Shown here piece after piece: positions 35,047 to 43,609 of a stretch of 64,000 bases of DNA. Both the position numbers and the translations under genes were made by a program. Position 1 is the stretch's first letter; every line of letters starts with the position of its first letter. This DNA comes from Acidobacteriota bacterium (GTDB lineage Bacteria > Acidobacteriota > Terriglobia > Acidiferrales > UBA7541): assembly GCA_013287135.1 (NCBI GenBank), contig JABDEK010000014.1, positions 1 to 64,000 on the forward strand, given 5' to 3'. A model generated the notes under the pieces. That model saw only the letters and a list, made by a program, of their open reading frames with translations. It was not told the DNA's origin and made no database searches.

Positions 35047-36009
35047 TTACTTTGGGGCGGCGATCAGGAAGATAAATCCATTCACAGTGTAGGTGACTTT
35101 GCCGTTGCCTGCGGCGAAAGGTTCTACTGCTTCACCGCGGACTTTTTCGATTGCGACTAGCAGCTTCGGCAATTGCGAAGGATCGGCTATCGGAGCGTTG
35201 TGGGAGGGCAGGACTAGGTGGATTTTAGGCGCCAGCGCCGCGATTCGCGTGATGGACTGGACGTAAGCGTCGAGGTCAGTTTCCGGGCGGTATAGCCAGA
35301 TTGGTCCCGGGTAGAAATTATCTCCGGTAAATAAGAGGCCATTTTTGCGGTCGAGCAGGCAAATCTCATCCGGCGTGTGGCCGGGCGTCGAGATTATTTC
35401 CAGGACTCGGCCGCCTAGATCGACTGTGTCGCCGTCGTGAATCAAGTGAGTGATGTGGAAGGGGCGCGTGGCGTAGGACTTCGCGTCAAAATCAGCGGGG
35501 AGCTGGCCGCAAACCGATCCCGGAGCTAGCTCGGCTTGCGCGTCGGCGGCGGAGCCTTTCGCATTGGTGCGCGTGAAGTCAGTATCCATGCCATAAATTT
35601 CGTCGAATTCCCAGTTGTCGCCGACGTGGTCGTTGTGCGTGTGCGAATTCATAACGGTGATTGGCAAAGGCGTGAGCGAAGTGACTACGCGCTTGATATC
35701 GCCAATGCCGAGACCGGTATCGAACAGTACAGCGCGCTTGTCGCCCAGGATCAGGAAGGAGATTACTTCTTCGAACTGATGTGGCTCGTAAATCGCGAAA
35801 ACTCCTGGCGCGACTTTGTAAACTTCGAACCAAGGATCGGCTGACGGCACGCGTTCGAGGGTTTTGTATTGCGGGCGAGGAAGTTGTTTGCACCAGTCGG
35901 GCGCCATGTTGCTATTCGGGGACTGCGCGCACACAGGCAGCGTGGCGATAATTAATACAGCCAGCGCGAGAGCCATGAGGCTCAACTTGTTTCTTCGGCT
36001 CATCAACAT
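35047..36009 (-). CDS. secreted metallo-beta-lactamase-fold hydrolase
   Basis: The protein has a signal peptide (LSLMALALAVLIIATLPVCAQ) and the MBL fold metal motif HTHNDHVGD near residue 123. The family's later histidines are in STPGHTPDEICL and SHNAPI, and the second-shell aspartate is in FTGDNF. The class includes lactamases, thioesterases and glyoxalase II; the substrate here is unknown. At 320 residues it is slightly long. It is followed downstream by about 100 bp and the arsR promoter region on the same strand, but seems to be its own unit. Confidence 0.85.
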   Translation of the reverse strand: MLMSRRNKLSLMALALAVLIIATLPVCAQSPNSNMAPDWCKQLPRPQYKTLERVPSADPWFEVYKVAPGVFAIYEPHQFEEVISFLILGDKRAVLFDTGLGIGDIKRVVTSLTPLPITVMNSHTHNDHVGDNWEFDEIYGMDTDFTRTNAKGSAADAQAELAPGSVCGQLPADFDAKSYATRPFHITHLIHDGDTVDLGGRVLEIISTPGHTPDEICLLDRKNGLLFTGDNFYPGPIWLYRPETDLDAYVQSITRIAALAPKIHLVLPSHNAPIADPSQLPKLLVAIEKVRGEAVEPFAAGNGKVTYTVNGFIFLIAAPK

Positions 36010-36198
36010 GGGAGAAAGATTATAGCGCCGATTTCTGCTTTGACCCGAACCTACATCTGAGAAGGAACTGGAGCGAGAGATTTAAATTCTGCGCGGCGAC
36101 TCGGACGCCGGCGGCCAGGAAGGCGTGTCTTTATGCGAGGAAGGTCTACGAGCAGGATCGTCCATGGCAGGGTAATGCTGAAGCAGCAGCGCAACTTT

Positions 36199-37485
36199 TC
36201 AGCGAGAGCCCGAATTCAACTGGCTTTCAGAACAGGCTCGGGCGCGGTCTAACAGGAGTGCGCGTTCGCGTGCGTTGCGCGTTAGCGATGCGGCGCGCTG
36301 GAACTCCGCCCTGGCTTCGGATAAGCGGCCGAGCTTGAAAAGAAAATCGCCCCGGACACTGGGCAAGAGGTGATAGGCCTTCAGAGACGGCTCCGAGACG
36401 AGTGTGTCAATGATCTGGAGACCCGCTGCGGGACCGTAGGCCATGGCGACTGCGACCGCGCGATTCAGTTCCACGATGGGTGACGGAGTGAGCTGGGCGA
36501 GTTCTTCGTAGAGCGTGACGATGCGCGGCCAGTCTGTCTCCTGCGGCAAACGCGCACGCGCGTGGCAGGCAGTGACCGCAGCCTGCAGCGCGTAGGGGCC
36601 AGGCGCGCCGCCAAGCTTCTCCGCACGCTCGAGCGCCGCGAGACCACGGCGTATGAGCAATTGATCCCACAACGCGCGGTTTTGATCGAGCAGCAGGATG
36701 GGCTCTCCCGATGCGCCCGTGCGTGCGCGGGAACGCGACGCCTGAATCTCCATCAACGCGACGAGCCCGTGGACTTCCGGCTCCTCCGGAGCTAGCTCTG
36801 CGAGGATACGACAAAGTCGAAGCGCTTCTTCGCAGAGCGCGGGTCGCATCCAGTCGTCACCGGCGGTCGCCGAATAGCCTTCGTTGAAGACGAGGTAGAT
36901 CACCTCAAGCACCGATGAGAGACGCGCAGCAAGTTCGGGCCGGCGCGGGACCTCGAAAGGGACACGCTCGTCGGCGAGGGTTCGTTTGGCGCGGACGATG
37001 CGCTGAGCGATCGTCGGTTCCGGTGCAAGGAAGGCACGCGCAATCTCTTCGGTCGTCAGTCCGCCGAGCAAGCGGAGAGTGAGCGCCACGCGCGCTTCAG
37101 TAGAAAGAACTGGATGGCAGGAGATGAAAATGAGACGCAACAGGTCGTCGCCGAATTCATCGTCAATCGCGGTGTGCAGATCCTCCACGGCCATCTCCTG
37201 TTTGGCCTCCAGCTCGCGGCCAAGTTCCTGATGCTTGCGCTCAAGGAGTGTGTTGCGGCGGAAATGGTCAATGGCGCGATGCTTGGCGGTGGCCATCAGC
37301 CAAGCGCCGGGATTGTCCGGGACGCCCGACTCCGGCCACTGCTGAAGGGCGGCAACGAGCGCGTCCTGCGCGAGTTCTTCGGCAAGGCCCACATCGCGGA
37401 CGATGCGCGTGAGTCCGGCGATAATTCTGGCGGACTCGATCCGCCAGACTGCGTCGATTGCGCGATGTGCATCGGTCGTCGTCAC
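36199..37485 (-). CDS. ECF-type sigma factor with long C-terminal domain (SigJ/DUF6596-like)
   Basis: Sigma region 2 is seen in AHRAIDAVWRIESARIIAGLTRIVRD and WLMATAKHRAIDHFRR, and region 4 in LTLRLLGGLTTEEIARAFL. They are followed by a TPR-like C-terminal domain of some 200 residues (AVTACHARA, VELNRAVAVAMA, LKAYHLLPSVRGDFLFKLGR). The ORF track begins at 37800 inside the preceding gene; the GTG at 37485 starts the conserved MTTTDAHRAI-type N terminus, giving 428 residues. The neighbouring YCII gene is the usual partner of this sigma group. The regulon is unknown. Confidence 0.88.
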   Translation of the reverse strand: MTTTDAHRAIDAVWRIESARIIAGLTRIVRDVGLAEELAQDALVAALQQWPESGVPDNPGAWLMATAKHRAIDHFRRNTLLERKHQELGRELEAKQEMAVEDLHTAIDDEFGDDLLRLIFISCHPVLSTEARVALTLRLLGGLTTEEIARAFLAPEPTIAQRIVRAKRTLADERVPFEVPRRPELAARLSSVLEVIYLVFNEGYSATAGDDWMRPALCEEALRLCRILAELAPEEPEVHGLVALMEIQASRSRARTGASGEPILLLDQNRALWDQLLIRRGLAALERAEKLGGAPGPYALQAAVTACHARARLPQETDWPRIVTLYEELAQLTPSPIVELNRAVAVAMAYGPAAGLQIIDTLVSEPSLKAYHLLPSVRGDFLFKLGRLSEARAEFQRAASLTRNARERALLLDRARACSESQLNSGSR

Positions 37486-37574
37486 GACTACCGATAACAC
37501 CACGTTCAATCCTTGAGCGCAAGCCAGCGTGACGTAGAATATTTTTTCACTGCCATCGACACGAACGAGTGCGC

Positions 37575-37949
37575 CTACGTTTGGGGGTCGAAGGCTTCTG
37601 GTCCTAATACTTGGCGGACCTCCGTCTCGCCCTCCCATCCCGGCCAGTACTTCTTGTGAAGCTCCATGAACTGCTTCGCGCCTTCGATTGCTTCTTCTTT
37701 CGATTTCAACTCGAACATCGCGAAGCCGCCGACGACTTCTTTGGACTCGGTGAAAGGTCCGTCGATCGCGGTTACCTGACCGCGAGAAAGCCGCACGCAA
37801 GTACTTTTCGCAATCGGGGACAGGCCGCCGCTTTGGAGCATCGTGCCGGATTTGGCCGCCTCTTCGCCGAGCTTGGCCATCGCGTCCAAAAAGTCCTTGG
37901 GGGGAGGACCGGGGTTTTCGCCGTGCTTGACCAACATTAGGAATCGCAT
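37575..37949 (-). CDS. YCII/DGPF-domain protein, partner of the ECF sigma factor
   Basis: The 124-residue protein contains the DGPFTESKEVVGGFAMFEL block that defines DGPF/YCII-related proteins, and starts MRFLMLVKHGENPG. The fold is ferredoxin-like and a catalytic role is not established. These genes sit upstream of SigJ-like sigma factors in many actinobacteria, acidobacteria and proteobacteria, which supports a functional link. The 89-bp spacer to the sigma gene is short enough for a shared transcript. Confidence 0.9.
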   Translation of the reverse strand: MRFLMLVKHGENPGPPPKDFLDAMAKLGEEAAKSGTMLQSGGLSPIAKSTCVRLSRGQVTAIDGPFTESKEVVGGFAMFELKSKEEAIEGAKQFMELHKKYWPGWEGETEVRQVLGPEAFDPQT

Positions 37950-38019
37950 TGTTATGTCTCCATTCTGATTAGGATTGTGAGCCCGGCCGCCGGCCGGACC
38001 TCGACCGGCTGAACCCGCG

Positions 38020-38060
38020 CTCTACTTACACGTCGAACCAGGAACAGCAAAATCGACAGG
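38020..38060. repeat. 41-bp imperfect direct repeat, copy A
   Basis: CTCTACTT...ACGTCGAAC...AATCGACAGG occurs here and again at 38441-38481, with 31 of 41 positions identical. Copy A contains the stop and last codons of the small membrane protein gene (minus strand PVDFAVPGSTCK). Confidence 0.65.
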
Positions 38061-38414
38061 ATGTGCAGCAATTTTTTGGCAAGGTTCTTTGGTTTCGCCT
38101 ATCTGACTATGACGCAAAAATACGGTTCCTCCGATAACGACCAGCACGGGCCAGAACGATATTAGTATGTGATACAGGTCCCGCAAAAACTGCTGGTGAT
38201 CGAAAAAATAGGCCTGTAAGGCGTGCGAGGCCGCCAAGCCGACTGCGATCAGTACCCCTAGGGTGTTTGCCGCCCCGGCGGAAATGCCAAGGAGACGGCT
38301 CAACTGAGCAGCGGCCTCAGCCAGATGGTTATACAGAAGGAAGGTTCCGAGGCCAATGAGCGCCAAACCCGCGATGGATTTTAGATTCCGAAAGAGCTTT
38401 TGCTGCTTTGCCAT
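38022..38414 (-). CDS. small membrane protein, function unknown
   Basis: The 130-residue protein is not recognised. It has three hydrophobic segments (IAGLALIGLGTFLLYNHLA; TLGVLIAVGLAASHALQAYF; ISFWPVLVVIGGTVFL) and a cytoplasmic or periplasmic tail with two cysteines. The ATG follows GGAGGCGGTT. The last 14 codons lie within one copy of a 41-bp direct repeat. The other copy lies upstream and reads as a similar C-terminal peptide (PVDYAPSRSTFK and stop), as if the gene once followed a paralogue or arose by recombination between such ends. Confidence 0.65.
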   Translation of the reverse strand: MAKQQKLFRNLKSIAGLALIGLGTFLLYNHLAEAAAQLSRLLGISAGAANTLGVLIAVGLAASHALQAYFFDHQQFLRDLYHILISFWPVLVVIGGTVFLRHSQIGETKEPCQKIAAHPVDFAVPGSTCK

Positions 38415-38440
38415 AACCGCCTCCTAACGTGTACTTCTTC

Positions 38441-38481
38441 CTCTACTTGAACGTCGAACGAGAGGGTGCGTAATCGACAGG
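38441..38481. repeat. 41-bp imperfect direct repeat, copy B
   Basis: This is the second copy of the repeat described at 38020-38060. It lies upstream of the small membrane protein gene. On the minus strand it encodes a stop preceded by a peptide matching the end of that protein. Confidence 0.65.
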
Positions 38482-38568
38482 TATAGAATTTTCCTAAAGA
38501 GTTGTGTGGCGGAAGCGCCGTGCCCAACCGCGAACCGAGCCGGTTCCGAATAACTGCCGTATGCTGCT

Positions 38569-41418
38569 CTATTCGAGTTGGTGGAGGCGGTCTAGGAGCT
38601 TTTGATGTTCGATCTGGCGGGATGCCAGGGTGGCGCGGAGGTCTTCGACGATTTTGGCGGGGGCTTTGCTGATGAAGGTTTCGTCGGCCAGGCGGCTTTG
38701 TTTAGAGGCGATGTCTTTTGCCAGACGGTCGATTTCTTTTCGCAGGCGCGCAATCTCGACGTCTTTGTCGATAGCGTCACCGTATGCAATGCGCAGGTCG
38801 AATTGCGACGTGGAACGGACGGCTGCGCCCGCGCCATCCAGGCGGTTGGACGAAATATTCAGGGCGGAGAGCGTAGCCAGGCGCGCGAGCGGTTCGGCAT
38901 TCTGTTCCGCGAGCTTGCGGATTGCGGAATCGCTGCTTGAAAAGTCAGCGGGAATCTTGCGTTTCTGATCGATCTTCATTTCGGAGCGAATGTTACGCGC
39001 GGCAGTGATGATTTCCTGCAAGCTTGCGAATTCTTTTTCGGCTGGCGCGTCGATCCAGTTCGAGCGGGGCTCGGGGAATTTGTCGAGCGCAATGGAACGA
39101 GCGCCCTCTGGTTGCGGCAAGCGGTGCCACAATTCTTCGGTGAGAAAAGGCATGATGGGATGCAACAGGCGCAGAGCTGCTTCCAGTGCGGCGAAAATAT
39201 TGCGCCACGCAGCAACCGCGACTGCGCGATCAGGCGATGCGAGCTGCGGCTTGACCCACTCGATGTACCAATCGCAGAAATCCCCCCAGAAAAATTGATA
39301 AATCGCCTGCGACGCTTCGTGGAAACGAAAATCCTGCAATGCGCGGCTGGCTTGTTCCGACACCGCGGCGAGTCGAGCGAAAATCCAGCGGTGAATGAGG
39401 CCGTCTTCGCCGGGGATCGCGTAGGGCGCTTTTGCACGAATTTCTGGCGCGGCTAGTTCTTCCAGCGTGATTCCGGCCGCGGCTTCGGCCTTCTCGAGAT
39501 TCACGAACAGGAAGCGGGCGGCATTCCAAATTTTGTTGGCGAAGGCGCGAGCGCCCAGGATGCGGTCTTCGCTCAAAATAATGTCGGTGCCGGGGGCGGC
39601 CATGCTCGCCAGCATGTAGCGCAAGGCGTCGGTGCCGAATTTCTGAGTCAATTCCAGCGGATCGACTCCGGTGCCTTTGGTTTTGGACATCTTTGCGCCT
39701 TCGGCCGTGCGGACGAGAGAATGGAGATAGAGGCGGCGAAAGGGAATTGTGGATGCAGGATCGTTCGCACTTTTCAGAGATGCGGAAGATGGTGTCTCTT
39801 TTTTCTGTGGGACAGCACTAGCGTCGGAGACTTCCGCGGGTTCGAAGCGATTTCCGCTCAGTGGAAGGCTCATCATGATCATGCGCGCGTCCCAGAAAAA
39901 TAAAATGTCGTAGCCGCTGATCAAAAGGCTGGTGGGGTAATAAGTGCGCAGGTCATCGGTGTCGTCGGGCCAGCCGAGCGTGGAAAAGGGCCAGAGGCCG
40001 GAGCTGAACCAAGTGTCGAGGACGTCTTTGTCTTGCGTAAGTTTCCCGCCGCCGCACTTGGGACATTTTGTGGGGACGCCTGCGGCGCGCGCGTGGCCTT
40101 CCACAATTTCCACGCGCGAATCCAGGGCGGGAACCATTTCTTTGCAGTCGGCGCAATGCCATATGGGGATGCGATGGCCCCACCACAGCTGGCGCGAGAT
40201 GCACCAGTCGCGAATATTTTCGAACCATTGCAGCAAAATCGCGCGCTGATTGTCGGGGACAACTTCAATCAATCCGTCCAGAACAACTTTTGCGGCAGGC
40301 TCGGCGAGCGGCTTCATTTTCATGAACCATTGCGTGGAAACGCGCGGCTCGACGATTGCTTTGCAACGGTCGCAGGTGCCCACGGAATGAGTGTGCTCGG
40401 TAACTTTTTCCAGCAGGCCCAATTTTTCCAGGTCGGCGATAATTCGCGCGCGCGCCACGAAACGTTCCAGGCCAGCGTAGGGGCCGGCGGCTTCGTTCAT
40501 GTGCGCGTCGTCGGTCATCACGTCAATTTGGGGAAGATTGTGGCGCTTGCCCATCTCGAAGTCGTTGGGATCGTGCGCTGGAGTGATTTTCACCGCGCCG
40601 GTGCCGAATGCGCGATCGACGGAGGCGTCGGCGATGATGGGAATCTCGCGATGCATCAGCGGCAGCAAGACTTTTTTGGCGATTAAGTGCTGGTAGCGCT
40701 CGTCGTCAGGATGCACGGCGACGGCAGTATCGCCCAACATCGTCTCGGGGCGCGTGGTGGCGACGATGAGATGCTCTTTTGTTCCGGCGACGGGATAGCG
40801 GATGTACCACAAATTACCGACGCGCTCGTTGTGAACCACTTCGAGGTCGCTGATGGCGGTGAGGCAACGCGGACACCAGTTGACCATGTAGCGTCCGCGA
40901 TAAATCAGACCGTCGCGGTAGAGGCGCAAGAAAGCTTCGAGCACCGCGCGATAGAGCGCAGGCTCCAGAGTGAAACGCTCGCGCGTCCAATCGCAGGATG
41001 CGCCGAGGCGAATCATTTGTTCCTTGATCACGCCGCCGCTTTCCGCTTTCCATTTCCAGACGCGGCGCTCGAATTCTTCGCGGCCGAGATCCTGGCGCTT
41101 GATGCCTTCTTTGGCGAGCATGCGTTCGACAACGAACTGCGTGGCGATCCCGGCGTGGTCCATGCCGGGGAGCCACAGCGTGCGTTCGCCGCGCATGCGA
41201 TGCCAACGAACGAGCGTGTCAATTTGCGTGTGCTCGAGCATGTGGCCGATGTGTATCGAGCCAGTAACGTTGGGCGGAGGAAGAGCGATGGAGAATGTGC
41301 GGCCGCTGCCATCGCCGGAATTTTCAGCGCGACATAATTTTTCGTCGAACCAGGTTTTGGCCCAGCGCTGTTCAATTTCCTGCGGCTCGTAGGCTTTTGG
41401 TATTTCTCTCGGCATCAT
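38569..41418 (-). CDS. valS: valine--tRNA ligase
   Basis: ValRS charges tRNA-Val and edits threonyl mistakes. The 949-residue protein has the HIGH motif in PPNVTGSIHIGHMLEHTQ and a CP1 editing domain (TTRPETMLGDTAVAVHPDD). KMSKTKGTGVDPLEL, a KMSKT variant seen in several bacteria, is followed by an anticodon-binding region. The C terminus ends in the tRNA-arm coiled coil (IARLRKEIDRLAKDI). A 25-residue Ser/Ala-rich insert before KMSK (around DASAVPQKKETPSS) is unusual. The start ATG at 41418 has a second methionine next to it. No T-box leader is visible. Confidence 0.97.
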   Translation of the reverse strand: MMPREIPKAYEPQEIEQRWAKTWFDEKLCRAENSGDGSGRTFSIALPPPNVTGSIHIGHMLEHTQIDTLVRWHRMRGERTLWLPGMDHAGIATQFVVERMLAKEGIKRQDLGREEFERRVWKWKAESGGVIKEQMIRLGASCDWTRERFTLEPALYRAVLEAFLRLYRDGLIYRGRYMVNWCPRCLTAISDLEVVHNERVGNLWYIRYPVAGTKEHLIVATTRPETMLGDTAVAVHPDDERYQHLIAKKVLLPLMHREIPIIADASVDRAFGTGAVKITPAHDPNDFEMGKRHNLPQIDVMTDDAHMNEAAGPYAGLERFVARARIIADLEKLGLLEKVTEHTHSVGTCDRCKAIVEPRVSTQWFMKMKPLAEPAAKVVLDGLIEVVPDNQRAILLQWFENIRDWCISRQLWWGHRIPIWHCADCKEMVPALDSRVEIVEGHARAAGVPTKCPKCGGGKLTQDKDVLDTWFSSGLWPFSTLGWPDDTDDLRTYYPTSLLISGYDILFFWDARMIMMSLPLSGNRFEPAEVSDASAVPQKKETPSSASLKSANDPASTIPFRRLYLHSLVRTAEGAKMSKTKGTGVDPLELTQKFGTDALRYMLASMAAPGTDIILSEDRILGARAFANKIWNAARFLFVNLEKAEAAAGITLEELAAPEIRAKAPYAIPGEDGLIHRWIFARLAAVSEQASRALQDFRFHEASQAIYQFFWGDFCDWYIEWVKPQLASPDRAVAVAAWRNIFAALEAALRLLHPIMPFLTEELWHRLPQPEGARSIALDKFPEPRSNWIDAPAEKEFASLQEIITAARNIRSEMKIDQKRKIPADFSSSDSAIRKLAEQNAEPLARLATLSALNISSNRLDGAGAAVRSTSQFDLRIAYGDAIDKDVEIARLRKEIDRLAKDIASKQSRLADETFISKAPAKIVEDLRATLASRQIEHQKLLDRLHQLE

Positions 41419-41637
41419 TTCCCCAAACTAAACGCGCGGCGGCGGTTTCCGTACGCCACACACGCTTTAAAAACGAGACTACTGACGGCGTGCTGTGCGT
41501 CGCGCAAAGAATCCATCAATCTTAGGGGCGGATGCGCTGCGCGTCAAATCGTCGCCGGTGTTGAGTTGCGCCACGGTTTTGCTGTGGTCAACGGCGATGT
41601 TACGATTCCAACTCCCGAAAACGGGAGACGAGGGCAC

Positions 41638-42924
41638 ATGGAAAAGAAGAATTTCCTGTTCGTATCTTTGACCGGGCTGATCGGTGACATCGCCTGGCAA
41701 ATTGCGAAAGAGGGTCACGAGGTCCGCTATTTTATTGCCGATAAAAAAGAGCGCGATATCGCGGACGGATTCGTGGCCAAGTCGAAAGATTGGGAGAAAG
41801 ACAAGGAGTGGGCGGACATTATCGTGTTCGACGACACGCTGGGGCAGGGCGAGAAGGCCCAGGCGCTGCGCAAGGAAGGAAAAATCGTAATTGGCGGCAC
41901 CGCTTACAGCGACAAGCTCGAAGACGACCGCTCGTTTGGGCAGGAAGAACTGAAAAAGGCCGGCGTGAACATTATTCCCTACGGCGAGTTTGAATCGTTC
42001 GATGACGCGATCGAGCACGTCACGCAGAATCCCGGCCGCTACGTGATCAAGCCAAGCGGCGAAGCGCAGAATATTAAGCGGCGGCTGTTCGTTGGCGAAG
42101 AAGACGACGGGCAAGACGTGATACGAATGCTCGAAGCTTACAAGAAGGCGTTCGCCGACGAGATCAAAGTGTTTCAGTTGCAGCGGCGCATGATTGGAGT
42201 AGAGGTGGCTGTCGGAGCTTTTTTCAACGGCAAGAGCTACATATATCCAGTGAATATTAATTTCGAGCACAAGAAACTTTTTCCGGGAGATATTGGTCCA
42301 CCGACGGGTGAAATGGGGACGTCCATGTTTTGGACTGGGCCGAACCAATTGTTCAATGAGACGCTTCTGAAAATGGGGCCCAAACTCGCCGAAGAGGGCT
42401 ATGTGGGCTACATCGATGTGAATTGCATCGTGAATAACAACGGCATTTATCCGCTGGAGTTCACCGCGCGGTTTGGCTATCCGACCATTAGCATTCAGCA
42501 AGCCGGGATGATCACGCCGATTGGTCAGTTCTTTTGGGATTTGGCGAACGGACTGGACCCCAAGCTGAAAGTTCGCAGCGGATTTCAGATTGGCGTGCGG
42601 ATCGTGGTACCGCCGTTTCCGTTTGACGACGATGAGACTTTCGAAGCTTTCTCCAAAAATTCCGCAATTGTGTTCAAGAAGCCGCCTGCGGATGAAACGC
42701 ATATTGAGGACGTAAAGCAGCTCAACGGCCAGTGGCTTATCGCGGGAACTTCCGGCGTGATCCTGATCATCGTGGGGACCGGGCAAACCATGAAACAGGC
42801 GAAAGCGCAGGTGTACTCGCGCATTAAAAATGTTTTGATTCCGAATATGTACTACCGCACGGACATCGGCGACCGTTGGGAAGAAGACAGCGACCGGTTG
42901 CACAACTGGGGCTACTTGCGGTAG
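41638..42924 (+). CDS. PurD-like ATP-grasp ligase
   Basis: The 428-residue protein shows the ATP-grasp order: an N-terminal Rossmann-like part (FLFVSLTGLIGDIAWQIAKEGH), lid and lysine block (PGRYVIKPSGEAQNIKRR), an acidic metal segment (GYIDVNCIVNNNGIYPLEFTAR) and a C-terminal domain. The overall design resembles phosphoribosylamine-glycine ligase, but sequence is divergent and no purine genes flank it. The substrate is therefore uncertain. The start is the ATG at 41638 with GAGACGAGGG upstream; the track ORF begins 24 codons earlier. It is divergent from valS across about 220 bp. Confidence 0.75.
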   Translation: MEKKNFLFVSLTGLIGDIAWQIAKEGHEVRYFIADKKERDIADGFVAKSKDWEKDKEWADIIVFDDTLGQGEKAQALRKEGKIVIGGTAYSDKLEDDRSFGQEELKKAGVNIIPYGEFESFDDAIEHVTQNPGRYVIKPSGEAQNIKRRLFVGEEDDGQDVIRMLEAYKKAFADEIKVFQLQRRMIGVEVAVGAFFNGKSYIYPVNINFEHKKLFPGDIGPPTGEMGTSMFWTGPNQLFNETLLKMGPKLAEEGYVGYIDVNCIVNNNGIYPLEFTARFGYPTISIQQAGMITPIGQFFWDLANGLDPKLKVRSGFQIGVRIVVPPFPFDDDETFEAFSKNSAIVFKKPPADETHIEDVKQLNGQWLIAGTSGVILIIVGTGQTMKQAKAQVYSRIKNVLIPNMYYRTDIGDRWEEDSDRLHNWGYLR

Positions 42925-43138
42925 CGGAACTTAGTTCCTTGCGGTAAGGGCCAAATTAGAATTGTTTCTTCAGCTTGCGCACATTGGGTTGCAACGAATT
43001 CGTTTCCGACAGATAATCTTTTTGCCCAGTCCGACGCGTTTTGCTCTCGCGTCAAGAAATCTTTTTGCAAAATGTGATGCTCCGTTTTCACACAAAAACC
43101 TTTCACATTCGGGTCCGGCCTAAAACAAGGAGGCGTCC

Positions 43139-43609
43139 TTGATTTCATTCACTGTTAATGGCAAGCCAGTTAGCGTGGAGGATCCGCCATCCACTCCGCT
43201 GCTGTGGGTCATTCGAGATTCGCTAAACCTTACCGGGACGAAGTTTGGCTGCGGGATGGCGCTCTGCGGCGCTTGCACCGTCCACATCGACGGGCAAGCC
43301 GTGCGCTCGTGCGTGGCTCCCGTTTCGCGCGCGGAAGGGAAGAAAGTTACGACCATTGAAGGAATTTCCCCCGACCTTACGCATCCGCTGCAACAGGCTT
43401 GGATTGAAATTGACGTTCCGCAATGCGGCTACTGCCAGTCGGGGCAGATCATGAGCGCAGCGGTTCTCTTGGCGGAAAAGGCTGCGCCTACCGATGAGGA
43501 CATTGACGAAGCCATGTCCGGAAATATTTGCCGCTGTGGCACATATCCGCGCATCCGGCGCGCCATTCATCGCGCAGCGGAAATCAAAGCGCAGAAAGGT
43601 GCGAAATGA
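43139..43609 (+). CDS. 2Fe-2S subunit of a molybdenum hydroxylase (xanthine/aldehyde dehydrogenase family)
   Basis: The 156-residue protein has a plant-type ferredoxin cluster ([16 protein letters not shown]) and a C-terminal [2Fe-2S] domain ([32 protein letters not shown]), the two clusters of this family. It passes electrons from the molybdenum cofactor subunit. The start is TTG at 43139 with an excellent AAGGAGG 5 bp upstream. The stop overlaps the next gene as ATGA, giving a coupled pair. No FAD-subunit gene is present, so this is the small two-subunit form. Confidence 0.94.
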   Translation: MISFTVNGKPVSVEDPPSTPLLWVIRDSLNLTGTKFGCGMALCGACTVHIDGQAVRSCVAPVSRAEGKKVTTIEGISPDLTHPLQQAWIEIDVPQCGYCQSGQIMSAAVLLAEKAAPTDEDIDEAMSGNICRCGTYPRIRRAIHRAAEIKAQKGAK

